Source of the DNA: Tolypeutes matacus
Lineage: Eukaryota > Chordata > Mammalia > Cingulata > Chlamyphoridae
Length of the DNA stretch: 64,000 bases
Direction: 5' to 3'
Assembly (NCBI GenBank): GCA_026826555.1
Contig: JAKSZT010054458.1
Span: forward strand, 2,477,358 to 2,541,357
Below, piece after piece: positions 1-12,165 of the stretch (the first letter of the stretch is position 1; each line of letters begins with the position of its first letter). The translations under genes were made by a program, and so were the position numbers. Below the pieces are notes generated by a model. That model searched no databases and was not told where the DNA came from. It was given only the letters and a program-made list of their open reading frames with translations.

Positions 1-612
1 CCCTTCATCTTACCTCGACATGGAAGGACATCAAAGATTTTGTGGCTATCTTAAACCTGCCATAGAGCAGATGTGACCTATGATAAATATTAACATTTGT
101 AGGTGTCTTGGTTTCAGATCTCACAGAAGTAGGCTCCAGGACAAGGATTTGGGAATGACAAGTTTTCTGGGAGGCAATTCTAGGAAACAATAGTTGAGAA
201 ATGGTGAATTTAGACAGGGAGGAAGAAGACAATAAAGTGTGCATTATCAATCAAGGTACAAATGAGAGCAATTAGAAGTTAGTCCTTCTGGGGGATCATC
301 AGAAACTGTATATAGAATACACATCTCAGAGATATTTCACCTGAAGAGTGAGGAAGCTGGGGCATTTGTATATCAATCTTGTCAGTCAATGCTTGAAGGT
401 TGTTGGGGTGGAGGACATTTATTACCCACAACTTACCTGATAAGTAAACAAGTAGAGCAGGGTCCAGTGGTCAGAAAGAACCCTCAGATAAAAAAAAAAA
501 AAAAAAATGCAGATGCTACAAATTGGAAGTGTTTCAGGTGGGCAATAAAGTTGTAAGGAATAGTGGATATTAGTGGAGCACTGAGACTACTATTACATCA
601 AGGAAGAGATTT
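1..612. other. Unassigned left-edge sequence
   Basis: No gene, RNA or repeat recognised with confidence. An A-run at about 490-507 may be the tail of an old retroposed sequence, but nothing upstream identifies it. Short reading frames here have no recognisable domain. Confidence 0.4.
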
Positions 613-1274
613 TGTTTGTATGTTTTGATTTCAAATCAGAATCTTCTCTTCTAGCTGCTGCCCCATACAGAATGGATTATACCTTTTTCTTAGACTATGA
701 ACTATGTAGCCATTGGGTAGTTTGATGTAATTATGAATTCCAAAAAGAGATAATGGATTATGTTTGTAAACTGGTCTGGGCATGATTAAGTTATGATTAG
801 GGTGTTGACTGGACCATGTCAGTAGGGCGTTCAGCTACAACCCTTGGTGGGTGGGGGAATCAAATATAAAAGGCAAGGCAAAGGACAAAGGGAGCAGTTC
901 TGATGTTGGAGTTTTGATGCTGGAGCTGGGGAGGCAAGCAGAAGGAGGAGCTTGGTTGTGAGGAAGGAGAGAAGGTCCCGGTATAGAGATGAACTGTTCG
1001 CCTGAGAGTTTACAGCTGGCCTTGTGGAGGAAACAGAGGCGCTGAGCCCGGAAAGAAACGCAGCCCCGGGAAGAGAGGAACACAAGAAGCCTGAACCCTG
1101 GCAAATGTTGGCAGCTGTCTTGCTCCAACACATGGCAATAGACTTTGGTAAGTGAAGAAACTTAAGATTTATGGCCTGGTAACTGTGGACTTCTACTCCA
1201 AATAAATACCTTTTATATAAAGACCAACCTATTTCTGGTATTTTGCATCAGCACACCTTTGGCTGACTAATTCA
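613..1274 (+). mobile_element. Solo LTR of an endogenous retrovirus with promoter and poly(A) signals
   Basis: The stretch has the architecture of an LTR. It has an AT-rich 5' part, a TATA-like tataaaagg at about 866-874, a GC-richer purine-rich transcribed part at about 880-1100, and a poly(A) signal aataaa at 1201-1206. The 3' part reads into ggctgactaattca, close to the CA end expected of an LTR. I recall closely similar copies as common in xenarthran genomes, which is knowledge from memory and not a search. The overlapping open frames at 831-1133 on the minus strand come from the purine-rich R/U5-like part and are not genes. I could not find a convincing target-site duplication, so both ends are approximate. 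No internal retroviral sequence adjoins it. Confidence 0.65.
866..874 (+). promoter_or_regulatory. TATA box of the 613-1274 LTR
   Basis: tataaaagg lies about 335 bases before the aataaa at 1201. This spacing is normal for an LTR promoter followed by its poly(A) signal. Confidence 0.5.
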
Positions 1275-2009
1275 AGCTATTCCTTCCTCTCCACTGTATG
1301 AGGATTGAATTATTCTTCTTTGTGCTTTCTGAAAACAAAAGTAACAATGGAACTATCTTTCACTCCAATAAAAGGCTTATGTATTTTTTGAAAAGATATT
1401 TTACTATGTGTTTATTTAAAGGTAAAGCTAGAGGGACCCCCTTTTTGACTCATGAATCTCTTAGCAGTAAGCCTAGATCAAGCTCTTAACCTCCAGCATT
1501 TGGTCACAAGAGGAAACTCAGAGGTGAGTGTTCTGATAGCAAGGTGACATGCAAAGCTATCACCCTTGATTCTGAGAAATCCAAACAATTCTTTGTATGG
1601 GTCAGTTTTATATCATCTGCAGAATTGGGAAGCAGTTATTCCAATTGATTCCTGGCCATTCACTTATTCGGTAGCCTGAGTATATGATAGGAAGCAAGGA
1701 AGTTCTGTGGAAGTCTGCTCTAAAGTTCTTTTAAATCAATCAGGAAAGTCTGAGATCAGAAGCTGGTTTTGGAACCTTGTTTGGCATCATAATCAGGGCT
1801 TGGGGTATAACAGAAAAAGTGATATTATATGTATCTTCCAAGAAACACTAAGTTAGTTTAACAATACATCATGTTCCTTACCTTCTCCTGAGATAACCCT
1901 TCTTTGTCTCAGGCTAAGATTCAGGACCATTTCCCAGTTTTGTTTTGTTTTTAAAATTCACTTCCAAGAGGGAAGATGTGCTGTCTTGTATGATCAACAA
2001 AGCAAGTGG
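1275..2009. other. No feature recognised
   Basis: AT-rich sequence between the LTR and the L1. The 63-residue frame at 1298-1489 has no recognisable domain or coding signature. Confidence 0.4.
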
Positions 2010-4640
2010 TAAATCCTCAACAAAATACTTGCAAAAAGAATCCAAAAGCACATTAAAAGAATTATAAAACACAATCAAGTGGGTTTTATACCAGGTATGT
2101 AAGGGTGGTTCAACAGAAGAAAATCAATTAGTGTAATAAACCACATTGATATACTGAAGAAGAAAAATCATATGACTTTTTCTATTGATGCAGAAAAGAC
2201 AGTTGACAAAATACAGCATCCTTTCTTGATGAAAACACTCCAAAAGATAGGAATAGATGGAAGCTTTCTCAATATGATAAAGTACATATATGAAAAACCT
2301 ATAGCTATCATTGTACTCAGTGGTGAAAGACTGAAAGCTTTCCTGCTGAGATCAGGAAGAAAACAAGGCTGTCCACTGTAATCATTATTATTCAAATTTT
2401 GCCAGAAGTTTTAGCTAGCACAATTAAGCTAGATTAAGAAAAAAAAAAGGCACCCAAATAGTAATGGAAGATATAAAACTTTCACTGTTAGAAGATGACA
2501 TGATCCTATATCTAGAAAACCCTGAAAAATCTACAACAAAGCTACTAGAATTAATAGACAAGTTCAGCAAAGTGAAGGATTACAAGATTAACATGCAAAA
2601 ATCAATAGCATTTCTATATACTACTGATGTGTAATCTTAGGAGGAAATCAGAAAAAAATTCCATGTATAATAGTGACTAAAACAATTAAATATTAAGGAA
2701 TAAATTTAATCAAAGACAGAACAGACCTGTGTTCAGAGAACTACAAAATATTGCTAAAAGAAACTGAAGGAGACTTAAATAAGTGGAAGGACATTCCATT
2801 CCATGTTCATTTATTGGAAAACTAAATATCATTAAGATGTCAATTCTCCCCCAAACTGATTTACAGATTCAAAGGAATCCCAATAAAAATACCAACAATC
2901 TCTTTTTGCAGAAATTGAAAAGACAATAATCAAATTTATTTTGAAGGGTAAGGGACCTCAAATAGCTAAAACTGTCTCACAAATGAAGAATGAAGTTAGA
3001 GGACTCTCACTTCCAGACTTTAAAGTGTATTACTTAGCTACAGTGGTAAAAACAGAATGGTATTGGCATAAGGACAGACAGACTGACAAAAGGAACAAAA
3101 TTAAGAACTCATAAATCAACCCTCACATCTACTGTCAAGTAAGTTTTGACAAGGCTTTTAAGCCCACCCAGCTGTGCCATAACAGTCTATTCAACAAATG
3201 GTGCTTGGAGAACTGGATAGTCATATCCAAAAGAAAGAAAGAAGACCTCTATCTCATACCTTACACAAAATTAACTCAAAATGGATCAAGGACCTAAATA
3301 TAAAAAGAACATCCATAAAAATAGAACTCCTAGAAGAAAATGTATTGAAACAGCTTCAAGATCTTGTTGTATGCAGTAGTTTCTTAAACTTTACACCCAA
3401 AGCATGAACAACAAAAGAAAAAAGACAGACAAATGGGACCTACTCAAAATTCAACACTTTTGCACTTCAAGAGACTCTGTCAAAGGGTGAAAAGGCAGCC
3501 GACGCAATGGGAGAAAATATTTGGCAATCACGTCTGATAAGCATTTAATATCAATGATATATAAGGAGATCATACAACTCAACAATAAAAAGAAAAACTT
3601 TCTGGCTAAAAAATGGGCAAAAGACTTGACATGACAACTGTACAAAGAAGAAATACAAATGTTGAAGAAACACAAGAAAAAATGTTCAACATCACTAGCG
3701 ATTAGGGAAATGCCAATCAAAACTACAATGAGATATCATTTCACACCTATTAGATTGGCTGCTGTTAAAAAGTTGGAAAACTGTAAATGTTGGAGAGGAT
3801 GTGGAGAGATAGGAACACTTATTAACTGTTGGTGGAATGTAGAATGGTACAGCCACTGTGGAGAACTGTTTGGTAGTTCCTAAGGAAGTTGAATATAGAC
3901 TTGCCAGGGGACCCAGTAATACCATTAGTGGGTATATGCCTAGAAGAAGAGCAGTGACACCAATAGACATCTGCACACATATGTTCATAGCAGCATTATT
4001 CACAATACGCAAAAGTTGGAAACAAGCCAGGTGTCTATCAACTGATGAACGGATAAACAAATCTTGGAGTATACATATGATAGAATATTACACAGTGGTA
4101 AGAAGAAATGATGTCATGAAACATATGACAACCTGGATGAACCTGGAGGACATTATGCCGAGTAAAGCAAGCCAGACACAAAAGGACAACTACTGTATGA
4201 TTGCAGTATTATGAACTAAATATATTATGTGAAATATAAATATATTATATGAAATATGAATCTGGGTAAAATGCATATATAAAACCACTTTTCTCTGAAG
4301 CTGAACAAATGTAGGAAAATACTATAAAAAGTTAATATCAGAGAAAAATAAACCATTAAACTAAGTGAAGGAAACCAGACACAGGGTACTACATATTACC
4401 TAATTACATTTTATAAAATGCAAATATAAATCAATTTATAAGGATGAAATTAGATTAGTGGTTTTGCAGGGCTGGGGAAGGAAAGGTGTGGAATCTTTCT
4501 TTTTGGAGTAATGAAGTTGTTCTAAAATTTTTGAGATGATGAATGTACAGTATTGTGATTATACTAAAAGTCATTGATTATACTCTTTGGATAGATCATA
4601 TGGTATGTGAATATATCTCAATCAAATTGCTTAATAAACA
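2010..4640 (+). mobile_element. 5'-truncated L1 retrotransposon with ORF2 remnant and 3' UTR
   Basis: The element begins inside ORF2 at the reverse-transcriptase domain. A frame at 2172-2381 carries the RT segment ending [10 protein letters not shown], followed by stops. The catalytic FADD box reads LEDDMILY near 2494-2517, so both Asp are kept but the first residues are changed. Further frames at 3198-3407, 3659-3883 and 3858-4214 cover the ORF2 C-terminal part, the last containing MFIAALFTI and a TWMNLEDIM segment typical of L1 ORF2 ends. A non-coding 3' UTR follows to a signal-like aataaacaaataaataa near 4635-4648. Many stops and frameshifts show it is an old dead copy of the mammalian L1M type. 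The EN domain and ORF1 are absent. Confidence 0.9.
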
Positions 4641-4779
4641 AATAAATAATTGTGCAAGAATAGCCAGAAGTAGCAGCTCTGTACGGCAGGGGAAAGAGAG
4701 AGAGATTGAGAGGTGAGGTATTTTCTTGTTTATTTGTCTGTTTTCTGTTTATTATTATAATTATTGAAATAATGAAAAT

Positions 4780-4905
4780 GCCCTAATAATGATTGAAGTG
4801 ATAAACACACAACTATGTGATTATAGTAAATACACTTTGGATGAATTGTATGCTTTATTAATATGTATCAATAAAATTGGTTTGTTTATTTAAAAAAAAA
4901 TGGAA
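4780..4905 (+). mobile_element. L1 3'-end fragment with A-rich tail
   Basis: This short stretch resembles an L1 3' UTR terminus: a noncoding AT-rich end, then tcaataaaattgg and a run of A at about 4892-4900. It sits about 140 bases downstream of the previous L1 end, so it is either a second insertion or a duplicated 3' terminus. Confidence 0.55.
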
Positions 4906-7584
4906 GGGAAATATAGTCCTCTAGTAGTAAATTAGCACATAAAAAATTGTATTTGAGACCAAAGATAGAGATAAAGATGTGCTGTTTTCTTACCATTTCA
5001 ATCCCTCTGAGCTCTTCAGACTTGCTGGTTGGTGCTTTTATAACTAGATTAATTTTTATTCATGCATTTCTGGCTCTTTATTCTTCTGTACAATAAACTA
5101 ATAAAACATATTATTTTATGTATATGTATATTATACATAAGGTATATATATAATTTAGATATATTATAAAAACATATACATCTATTTTAGAGCACTGTAT
5201 GTGTGTGTATGTGTGTGTGCATTTCCCATGTGCTGAATATTATCAGCTGTATCCTTTAGGCCAAGGACCATTAGTGTACCATGCTGCAAATGCTCTCAGT
5301 CAAATAGCTCTCTGCTGGACCCTGAGCAGAGAGTATTTTCTGACACATTGTTTTCCCACTCATTGCCTTTTGTTTTGTGTTCTGGAAAACAGCTTTGGTC
5401 CAAAATGGGAATAAAGAAAGAAATAAAATACAAAGCCAAGTTGATAGGGCAAATCTGTCCAAAGAGGCAAAGGAAAGGTGTGACCAAGCTTTAAGTAATT
5501 TGAAAGAGATAGTGTAGTCTACTGAGCATAAAATGCCATGGTCAATTAGTGATTGATATAAGTCAGCTGGCATTATAAAGGGACTTGCAAGCATCAGCAT
5601 AGATTGGTGAATAGAATAACAATTATTTGCATAGTAGATGGAAGAAATTCCGAAGTATATTGTGATTTTAGGGTCTTTGGAGAAAATAAAAGAGATTTCC
5701 AAAACTTCGAAGATTCCACCATGGTAAAAACAACTATGCCATTGCATTGAATCTGGTATTTTCAGGAAAACATTCACCTACCCTAACAGCTCAAACAAGC
5801 TCATATATATTAAGATGGAATTACTCTGAGTAAAGGAATAAGGGAGATTGAAGAACAATTATTTCTATATTGCAAAATATAAAACCTCAATTCAGAATAA
5901 CTTTTCTTGGTTAGAAATAAACAACTCCAATAAATTATTTTTAACAGTAATGTCTTACATTATTGTTATATGTCATTTGTATTATTGACACATAATATAG
6001 GTAATACCTTATACTATTACAAACTATAAATAATTTTATGTGTACTACTTAATCTTTTCAAAATGTTAAAGTGGAATTTTATTTTACAGAAATGTTTGTG
6101 AGCACATTGTTAAAATGATCATTTGCCTCATTTTTCCATTTAAAAAAATATGTTCTCACAGACATTTTGCTGAAAGCAAAGTAAATCTATAAATGAACTT
6201 TTTGATAATAGTTTAATTATATAATTTGACTATGGCTTAGATTAATGCGCCTTTAGAAATACTTTTCAGTAGCAAAAGAGGAAAGAAGTAAACCCGGGGA
6301 GTCTGTAGCCTGCGTTTCCTTTTCCTCCTTCCAATTTTTATAGAAAGAATCACTCTAATCATAAGTTTATGTCTTATCCTTAATCAAACACAACTACAAT
6401 TTCTGATTATTATTCAACTTAATTATTAACGAAATTATATGGAAGAGTTTCTGTAATATGTACAGACTGCTCTCAAACTGTCCAATATAATTATTAATGA
6501 AAAAAGAGCCACAATGAAATGGTACTTCACAAGGTTTTGGAGTTAACATTCATACAAGGGAGTTTGCTATGACTCATTGGCATTAACTAATGATGACCTG
6601 AGATCAAAGACTGAGCCCTTTGGAACTCCAGCTTTCAAAGTAGAATAATAAGTCTGAAATGTCGAATGAAATCTTCCAAAAATGAGCTTTAAACTACAAT
6701 AATGGTCTATCAAAACTGTCAAGCTACCTCTCCAAGTGATATATATATAAGATTAATGATTTCAAAGATTTAAGAAAGTGAAATAGTTCTAGACAAATGT
6801 ACAAAAGCAACTTCTTTACTCCAGTTACAAAAAATAAACTTAACCAAATCTGTCATGTACTGCAGCTTACCTCTTCCATGCCAACTGTACACAAAATTAC
6901 ATGCTTTACTAGAAAACAAAACAAAGGACAAAACAAAAGAAATATCGGTGAACAAAACCTTGAAATACTTCTAAACAACAACTTTAATAAAGAAATTATA
7001 ATCCCCCTGTTATCTTATTTATGCATACTTCCATTCCAAAGCTCTAAATTCTTGGTATCTAAAAGTAGACCATACTGCATTTGAAAGTGTAAAAGCTCAA
7101 GGTACAGATTTGGCACCTGCAGAGAATGACAAGTTATAAGAGTGCACAAAACTGCAGTGATAGCAAATCACTGATTATGTAAAATTAATTAGTATAATTC
7201 TGATCAGAACAATTCTTCCTTTGGAATTAATAACAAAAAGACTTCCAAAAAAATTTTTAACGTGTGCCTCCAATTCTCCTGCAAGCATTAAAAATAGAGC
7301 TGTGAAATCTTTGTGAAGCCTGCAAGTTTAGCATTCATTGCTTCTCTTCTGAGAGAGAAAAGGCATAAAGACAAGCTTATGGAGGGTATTTAATTAAAGT
7401 CAGAAAGAACATTAAGATAGAAAAATTAGTTCAGTGAAAAATCTCTTTTCATTTTCACCAGATCGGAAACAATTTAAACACTGAAATGGAAACTGGGAGA
7501 AAGGCAAAAAAAAAAAAAAAAAAAACTTCTTTAATTGGTCTGGATTTTTCCATTGTCCTTCTGGAATTCTCTATTGCCCTTACT
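4906..7584. other. Gene-free AT-rich interval
   Basis: No exon, RNA gene or confident repeat seen. There is a small imperfect TG tract at about 5198-5222. A 168-residue open frame on the minus strand at 5271-5777 is the longest here. It is rich in Ser, Ile, Leu and Phe, has no recognisable domain, and I regard it as chance. A T/A-rich simple tract lies around 5100-5170, and an A-run at 7507-7524. Confidence 0.4.
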
Positions 7585-7890
7585 CATTTCCATTATTTGC
7601 TTATTTCCATTCATGTATTTATTCATTTATTGATTATTATGTTCTTTTACACATTGATTCATACATTCTTTTATTTAATAGTTACTACTGTTGGTTAGGT
7701 ACTGGGCTAATCATTGAATATACAAGAATACATGTGTCATAGAGTCTACTCCTGAAGTACTTAAAGGGACAGATGAGTGTGTAAGTCGGTGTGTATAATA
7801 CAATGTGGTATAATTTAATATGTTAAAGAGAAGCACAGAAATTGTAAAATCTATCTGTGGTAGTGTTATAAATGAGATCAAATAAGTTTT
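7585..7890 (-). mobile_element. L2 LINE 3' end
   Basis: The repeated attcattt motifs followed by a degenerate form of the L2 terminal sequence (read on the plus strand: ggtactgggctaatcattg, then tgtcatagagtctac) match the reverse complement of the L2 3' UTR. Heavily diverged. Confidence 0.55.
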
Positions 7891-8546
7891 CAAAAAGGGA
7901 TGTTATTTGACCTATTTCTCATGATGGTTTGAAATTTATCAAAGATTCTACAAAATCTATACTTAAACTGGAAGAATATTTTGAGGAACACTGACATTTG
8001 CAGATAACTATAAATGACAAATTTGAGACTTATTTTCTATTATGTCTTATATAATTGCATATTTTCAAGCAATATGTAGTCAGATTTATATGTAATGAAT
8101 AAGCAGAACAGGCAAATAGAATAATTCTTGGGAAACATATTTAAAATTATGTCAGTCTTGACCACAAGGCCAAAAACATGAGTGAGGTAAGTTACTAAAA
8201 GGACATCCAACTTCGCTCCACATTTATTTAATAATTACTAATAAGGATGTATTAAATGAGGGGGTCATGGTTTCTGACTTCTTAGTACAATCAAGGTAGG
8301 TTTATTTCTTTTAAGCATGCTAAGCACATTCACATGGGGCCAAAACCTTGAGTGGATGTCCTGAGAAGAGGGCTTCCTGCTAATGGAGATTGTGGAAGTT
8401 AATGATGACCTGTGAGAAGTCACAACATTGTATTAATGAGGATGAGATAGAATTAGATTCATAGGAGAAATGCTTCTGCTACGAACAGAAAAAAATATGC
8501 AAAATTGTAAGGCACTGGACAAATATTAAACTGGATTCTTAGCCAC
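7891..8546. other. No feature recognised
   Basis: AT-rich sequence with no recognisable repeat or gene. Confidence 0.4.
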
Positions 8547-9177
8547 TGTTTTAATTTGCCGAAAGCTGTTGGGAGCAATATACCAGAAATGGGTTGCCTT
8601 TACAATGGGAATTTATTAGGTTAAAAGTTTACAGTTCTGAGGTTGTGAAAATATCCAAATCATGGCATCATCAATGATTCTGTCTCACTGTAGGCCAGCT
8701 GCTGGAGATTCTGGACTCCTGTCACATGTCAAGACACAGCTGCTCTGTTCCTCTCTGCCTCTGCCTTCTCCTCCAGGTTTACATTCTCCCCAAGCTCAGC
8801 TATGGGTGACCAGGCATATGGTTCATCTTTCCCCTCTCCTCCAGGCCTTGTGTCTTTCAGCCCCTTGGGGGCCTCTTTCCATGCCTCTGTGTTCTGCTGA
8901 TTCTAGCCCATGGCCTCCAGGACCTCTCTCTCAGGCTCTCAGGGTTTCTCTGTCTTGCCACTTTTTTCTGAGTGTCTGCTGCATTTTATCCTCCATTTAT
9001 AAAGGACTCTAGTAGGAGGACTGAGACCCACCCTGGGTTACACAATCTAATCAAAGGCCCTTAACAGAAGTAATTTAATCAAGAGTTTCCACCTACAATA
9101 TGTTTACCTGCACAGGAATGGATTAACTCTAAGGACATGATCTTTTCTAGGATCCAAAAAAATTTCAAACTATCACA
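8547..9177 (-). mobile_element. Solo LTR, xenarthran-type family A, with perfect 5-bp target duplication
   Basis: On the minus strand the element starts TGTGATAG and ends AAAACA, the TG...CA ends of an LTR. It is flanked by perfect 5-bp direct repeats gccac at 8542-8546 and 9178-9182. A 5-bp duplication is typical of ERVL and MaLR integrations. The sequence is related to the copies at 17588-18140, 21835-22281, 39429-39879 and 60202-60659. A plus-strand open frame at 8662-9012 with a Ser/Pro/Leu-rich product lies inside the LTR and is not a gene. At about 630 bp this is the longest of the five copies. No internal retroviral sequence adjoins it. Confidence 0.85.
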
Positions 9178-9914
9178 GCCACTATTCTTCAGATTTGATA
9201 TGGAGACAGATCTTAAAATCGTAAAACATTTCATTTTTCTAATTCCCTGAATACTTTCACTCCTTTTTTCCCCCTTTGGTAGTCAGTAGAGGTGTAATAT
9301 TAACCAATGGATTATTTTTGTAGTTGAACCACCATATCATCATTCTATTATTTGGCCTTCATTTAAATCATGGTAGCAAAAATACAAATGAGCAACTTTG
9401 TCAAACATGCATTTCACATTTGTATCTATTACTCTAAAACTCTATGAATATATCTTTTCCTTGAGACTGATTCAGCTATCACTAACAGGAAATGGATTGG
9501 ATTTGGATTTGTGTGACAGGAAACTATTTAGATTTTCAGTCAAAAAATCTAGGTAAATGTTATCTTACACTGAGTTTCCCCAAAGCAGAGATTAAAATAA
9601 AGACTTGTTTATGAGTATTTTGTTTGCAAATGTCATCCCAAGAAGCAGGAGTGAGGGAAAGAGAGAGATTAAAACCAGGAAGAAGAAAAAGCTAAACAAA
9701 GATGAATTATCAAGTTGTCCACTGAAACAGGCAATGCGTTTGTTCTCTGGGCCCCTAGTGAAAAGCCTTATGAAATGTTACTCAGAAGTGTGCACTCAAG
9801 GAAAAATGCAGAAATGGTTATCTATTGATTTTTATCTTTCATTATTCAATGGTGGTACCATTCATTTCTGGGTGGGGCATATGTGTGAATGACAAGTGGG
9901 TTCCTGTGGGCATC
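9178..9914. other. No feature recognised
   Basis: No confident repeat or exon. A purine-rich patch lies at about 9645-9700. The 95-residue frame at 9605-9892 has no recognisable domain. Confidence 0.4.
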
Positions 9915-10343
9915 TGTGATGATTAAGTTCATGTGTCAAATAGGCTATGTTGTCCAGTTGTTTGGCCAAGAAAAACCAGGCCAGTTGTTACTGTGAGTAT
10001 ATTTCATGGACTTAAAACATCAGTAAGTTGATTGTATCTACAATCAACCAAGGAGATTGCCTTCAACAATGAGAGAAGTCTCATCCAATCAGTTGAAGGC
10101 CTAAAAGGAAATGTGATAATTTCAGCAGTCAGAAGGATGAATTTCCATCTCCCTTTCAGCCAGCCAATTTCTCCTGGGGAATTCATAGAAACCCTTCATT
10201 GTAGTTCCCAGCTTGTGACTTGCCTTACGGAATTTAAACTTGCCCATCCCCACAGTTCTGTGAGCCAATTCCTAAAAATCTCATATTTACATTACATATA
10301 TGTCCTGTCAGTTCTGTTTCCGTGGAGAAACCTGTCTAATACA
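9915..10343 (+). mobile_element. Solo ERVL-type (MLT2-like) LTR with perfect 5-bp target duplication
   Basis: It begins tgtgatgattaagttcatg and ends ctgtctaataca. The two ends are flanked by gcatc at 9910-9914 and 10344-10348, a perfect 5-bp target duplication. It belongs to the same family as the two LTRs of the provirus at 38731-45123 and the solo LTR at 24940-25365, sharing segments such as tcatccaatcagttgaaggc and the terminal gttctgtttccgtggagaaa. The open frame at 10032-10466 crosses its end and is not a gene. It is a solo LTR left by recombination between the two LTRs of a provirus. Confidence 0.9.
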
Positions 10344-10735
10344 GCATCATACACCAGGTCTCAGAGAAGCCCTGGTGTGATGAGAGATGTAGGTGGTGCA
10401 GGCCTGAGTCTAGGCAGATGCCTTCTGAACATTTGTCAAAGATTCTGCATGTCAGCACAGCAGTAGCTGAAGAAACAAGAAGGGCCAAGAGGTTTTGAAG
10501 TGGGACTCTAGAGATGCCCACATAAATGCTTATGTTCTCTTTAACATAGAAGGAAATTGTTTAACAGGTTTATACATGTTAGAAAACAGATTCATTAGTA
10601 AAATATAACATTTGAATATGGCGTAAGTCCAAGCACTGAACTCTGACCATGATCCTTCCTTTAAAAAAAATTTTCCACCATCCTCTTCCCCTAGCCTGTC
10701 CCTTAAGGAGAAAGCCCACATTCTTGAATCTATAC
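10344..10735. other. No feature recognised
   Basis: Moderate-complexity sequence between the LTR and the hAT element. No gene or repeat identified. Confidence 0.4.
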
Positions 10736-11255
10736 CAGTAGCTCTCAAATATTTGGTTTCAGGACCCTTCTATATTCTTAAAAATCACTGGGGATTGAAA
10801 AGTGTTTTTATTAATGAGTAATATATATTCATGTTTTCCAGGTACCCAAAATTGAAACAGCAATTTAAAAATAGTTTAAATTCATTTAAAAATAGAATGA
10901 TAAATATATTACATATTAAGAAAAATAAAATATTTTTATGAAAAATAACTTTATTCCTTACCCTCAAATTAGCGACTAGAGTTGTCACAATGCTCTAAAG
11001 TTTTACAAATCTCTTCAATGTATGGCCTGGTAGAAGAGAGCTGGTTTTTCACGTATGCCTCTGCATTCAATCTGTTGTGATATCATCCATCATGTATTCT
11101 CTAGAAAACTCCACTGTACACTCATGCAAAAATGAGAGTGAAGAAGGTAAATGACATCTTGGTATTATTTATGAAAATCATTTTGCTCTTGCAGACCCCT
11201 TGGAATTGTCTCACTGCCTCCCGGGTGTTCCTGGACAAAATTTTGAGAAATGCTG
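10736..11255. mobile_element. Non-autonomous hAT-type DNA transposon with terminal inverted repeats and 8-bp target duplication
   Basis: The left end reads CAGTAGCTCTCAAA and the reverse complement of the right end reads CAGCATTTCTCAAA, matching at 11 of 14 positions. The flanks are atctatac at 10728-10735 and gtctatac at 11256-11263, an 8-bp target duplication with one mismatch. Both the CAG-type termini and the 8-bp duplication are hallmarks of hAT-Charlie elements. The 520-bp body contains no transposase. It resembles a mammalian MER-type element I know from memory, but I do not give a family name. Confidence 0.8.
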
Positions 11256-11734
11256 GTCTATACATATACACACACAGTCCAATTGAACTTTCTAATTTTA
11301 TTTCCTGCCATTCTTTAAGTGAGTCTTATGTTCCTGCTGCATTGAACATCACCATTGCCTTGGATAAGCCCCCAGACTTCCTATACCCAAGCTTTGTGCC
11401 CATGTTTCCCTCTTCCAATCTTCCCTTCTACTATCACTGTTTATCCAAGTTATCCTCAACCTTCAAGTCCCTTTCAAAAACTTTCCACAATCCACTTACT
11501 TTTACTTCTATATAGTGAGTGTCATTTTCTTCTTGCACAATAGATCACTTTTTGTGTTTTACCTCCATTATGATTTTTACATAAAAACCCCCATGTCCTC
11601 TAATCTATGTTTGTGTATAATATATTGTCAATAAATATCTATTGAAAGTTGCTATTACTTCTTACTTTGCCATATCCCTATTTTATGGTTTTTAGCATGT
11701 GGGCCAACAGATCTTATTTTATCATCCATGCATT
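11256..11734. other. Unassigned sequence
   Basis: Pyrimidine-rich stretch with frames at 11132-11515 and 11355-11543 that show no recognisable domain. It ends in tcaataaatatctattg near 11630, suggestive of an old retroposon tail, but the source is not recognised. Confidence 0.35.
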
Positions 11735-12165
11735 TGAAGAATGGGAAATTACTGTCTTATGGTTTTGGAGGCTAGAAGTCTAAAATATAGATCTCCACAG
11801 ATCATTTTTTTTCCCGGAGTCCGTAGCTTTCTGTGGCTGGTTTGTAACAGTCTTTGGGGTCCCTTACCTTGCAAATCTGCCTCCATCACTTGGATTTTCC
11901 TTCTGGCTTTTACTTCTCCTCAATTATCTGTTTCTCTGTCTTGATTTCCTCTTGTTAGAGGGACTTCCACTATATGTATTAAGGCCCAATCCTATTCAAT
12001 TTGGCCTCATCTAAATAGCATCTTTGAAGGCCCTATTTACAAATGATTCCACACCTTAACTTATAATAACATCTTCAAAGATCCTATTTACAAATAGGTT
12101 CATATCCATAGGAACACAGATTAAGACTTGAGCATATTTGTTGTGTGGTACAAGATTCAATCCAA
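11735..12165 (-). mobile_element. MaLR (MLT1/MST-type) LTR remnant
   Basis: On the plus strand it reads ggttttggaggctagaagtc, then a central pyrimidine-rich part, and near the end caggaacac-like and aagacttgagcatatttg segments. These match the reverse complement of a mammalian MaLR LTR. The left terminus is missing. Divergence is high and the 67-residue frame at 11741-11944 lies within it. Confidence 0.65.

Noticed and set aside
831..1133. Two overlapping 98-100 residue frames on the minus strand
   Set aside because: They are antisense to the purine-rich R/U5-like part of the LTR at 613-1274.
5271..5777. 168-residue open frame on the minus strand
   Set aside because: No recognisable domain, no promoter or splice context, and a composition like random AT-rich DNA. 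Length alone is compatible with chance in 64 kb.
6465..6485. ctctcaaactgtccaa as a possible hAT terminus
   Set aside because: No matching second end or 8-bp duplication was found.
8662..9012. 116-residue Ser/Pro/Leu-rich frame
   Set aside because: It lies wholly inside an LTR with target duplications.
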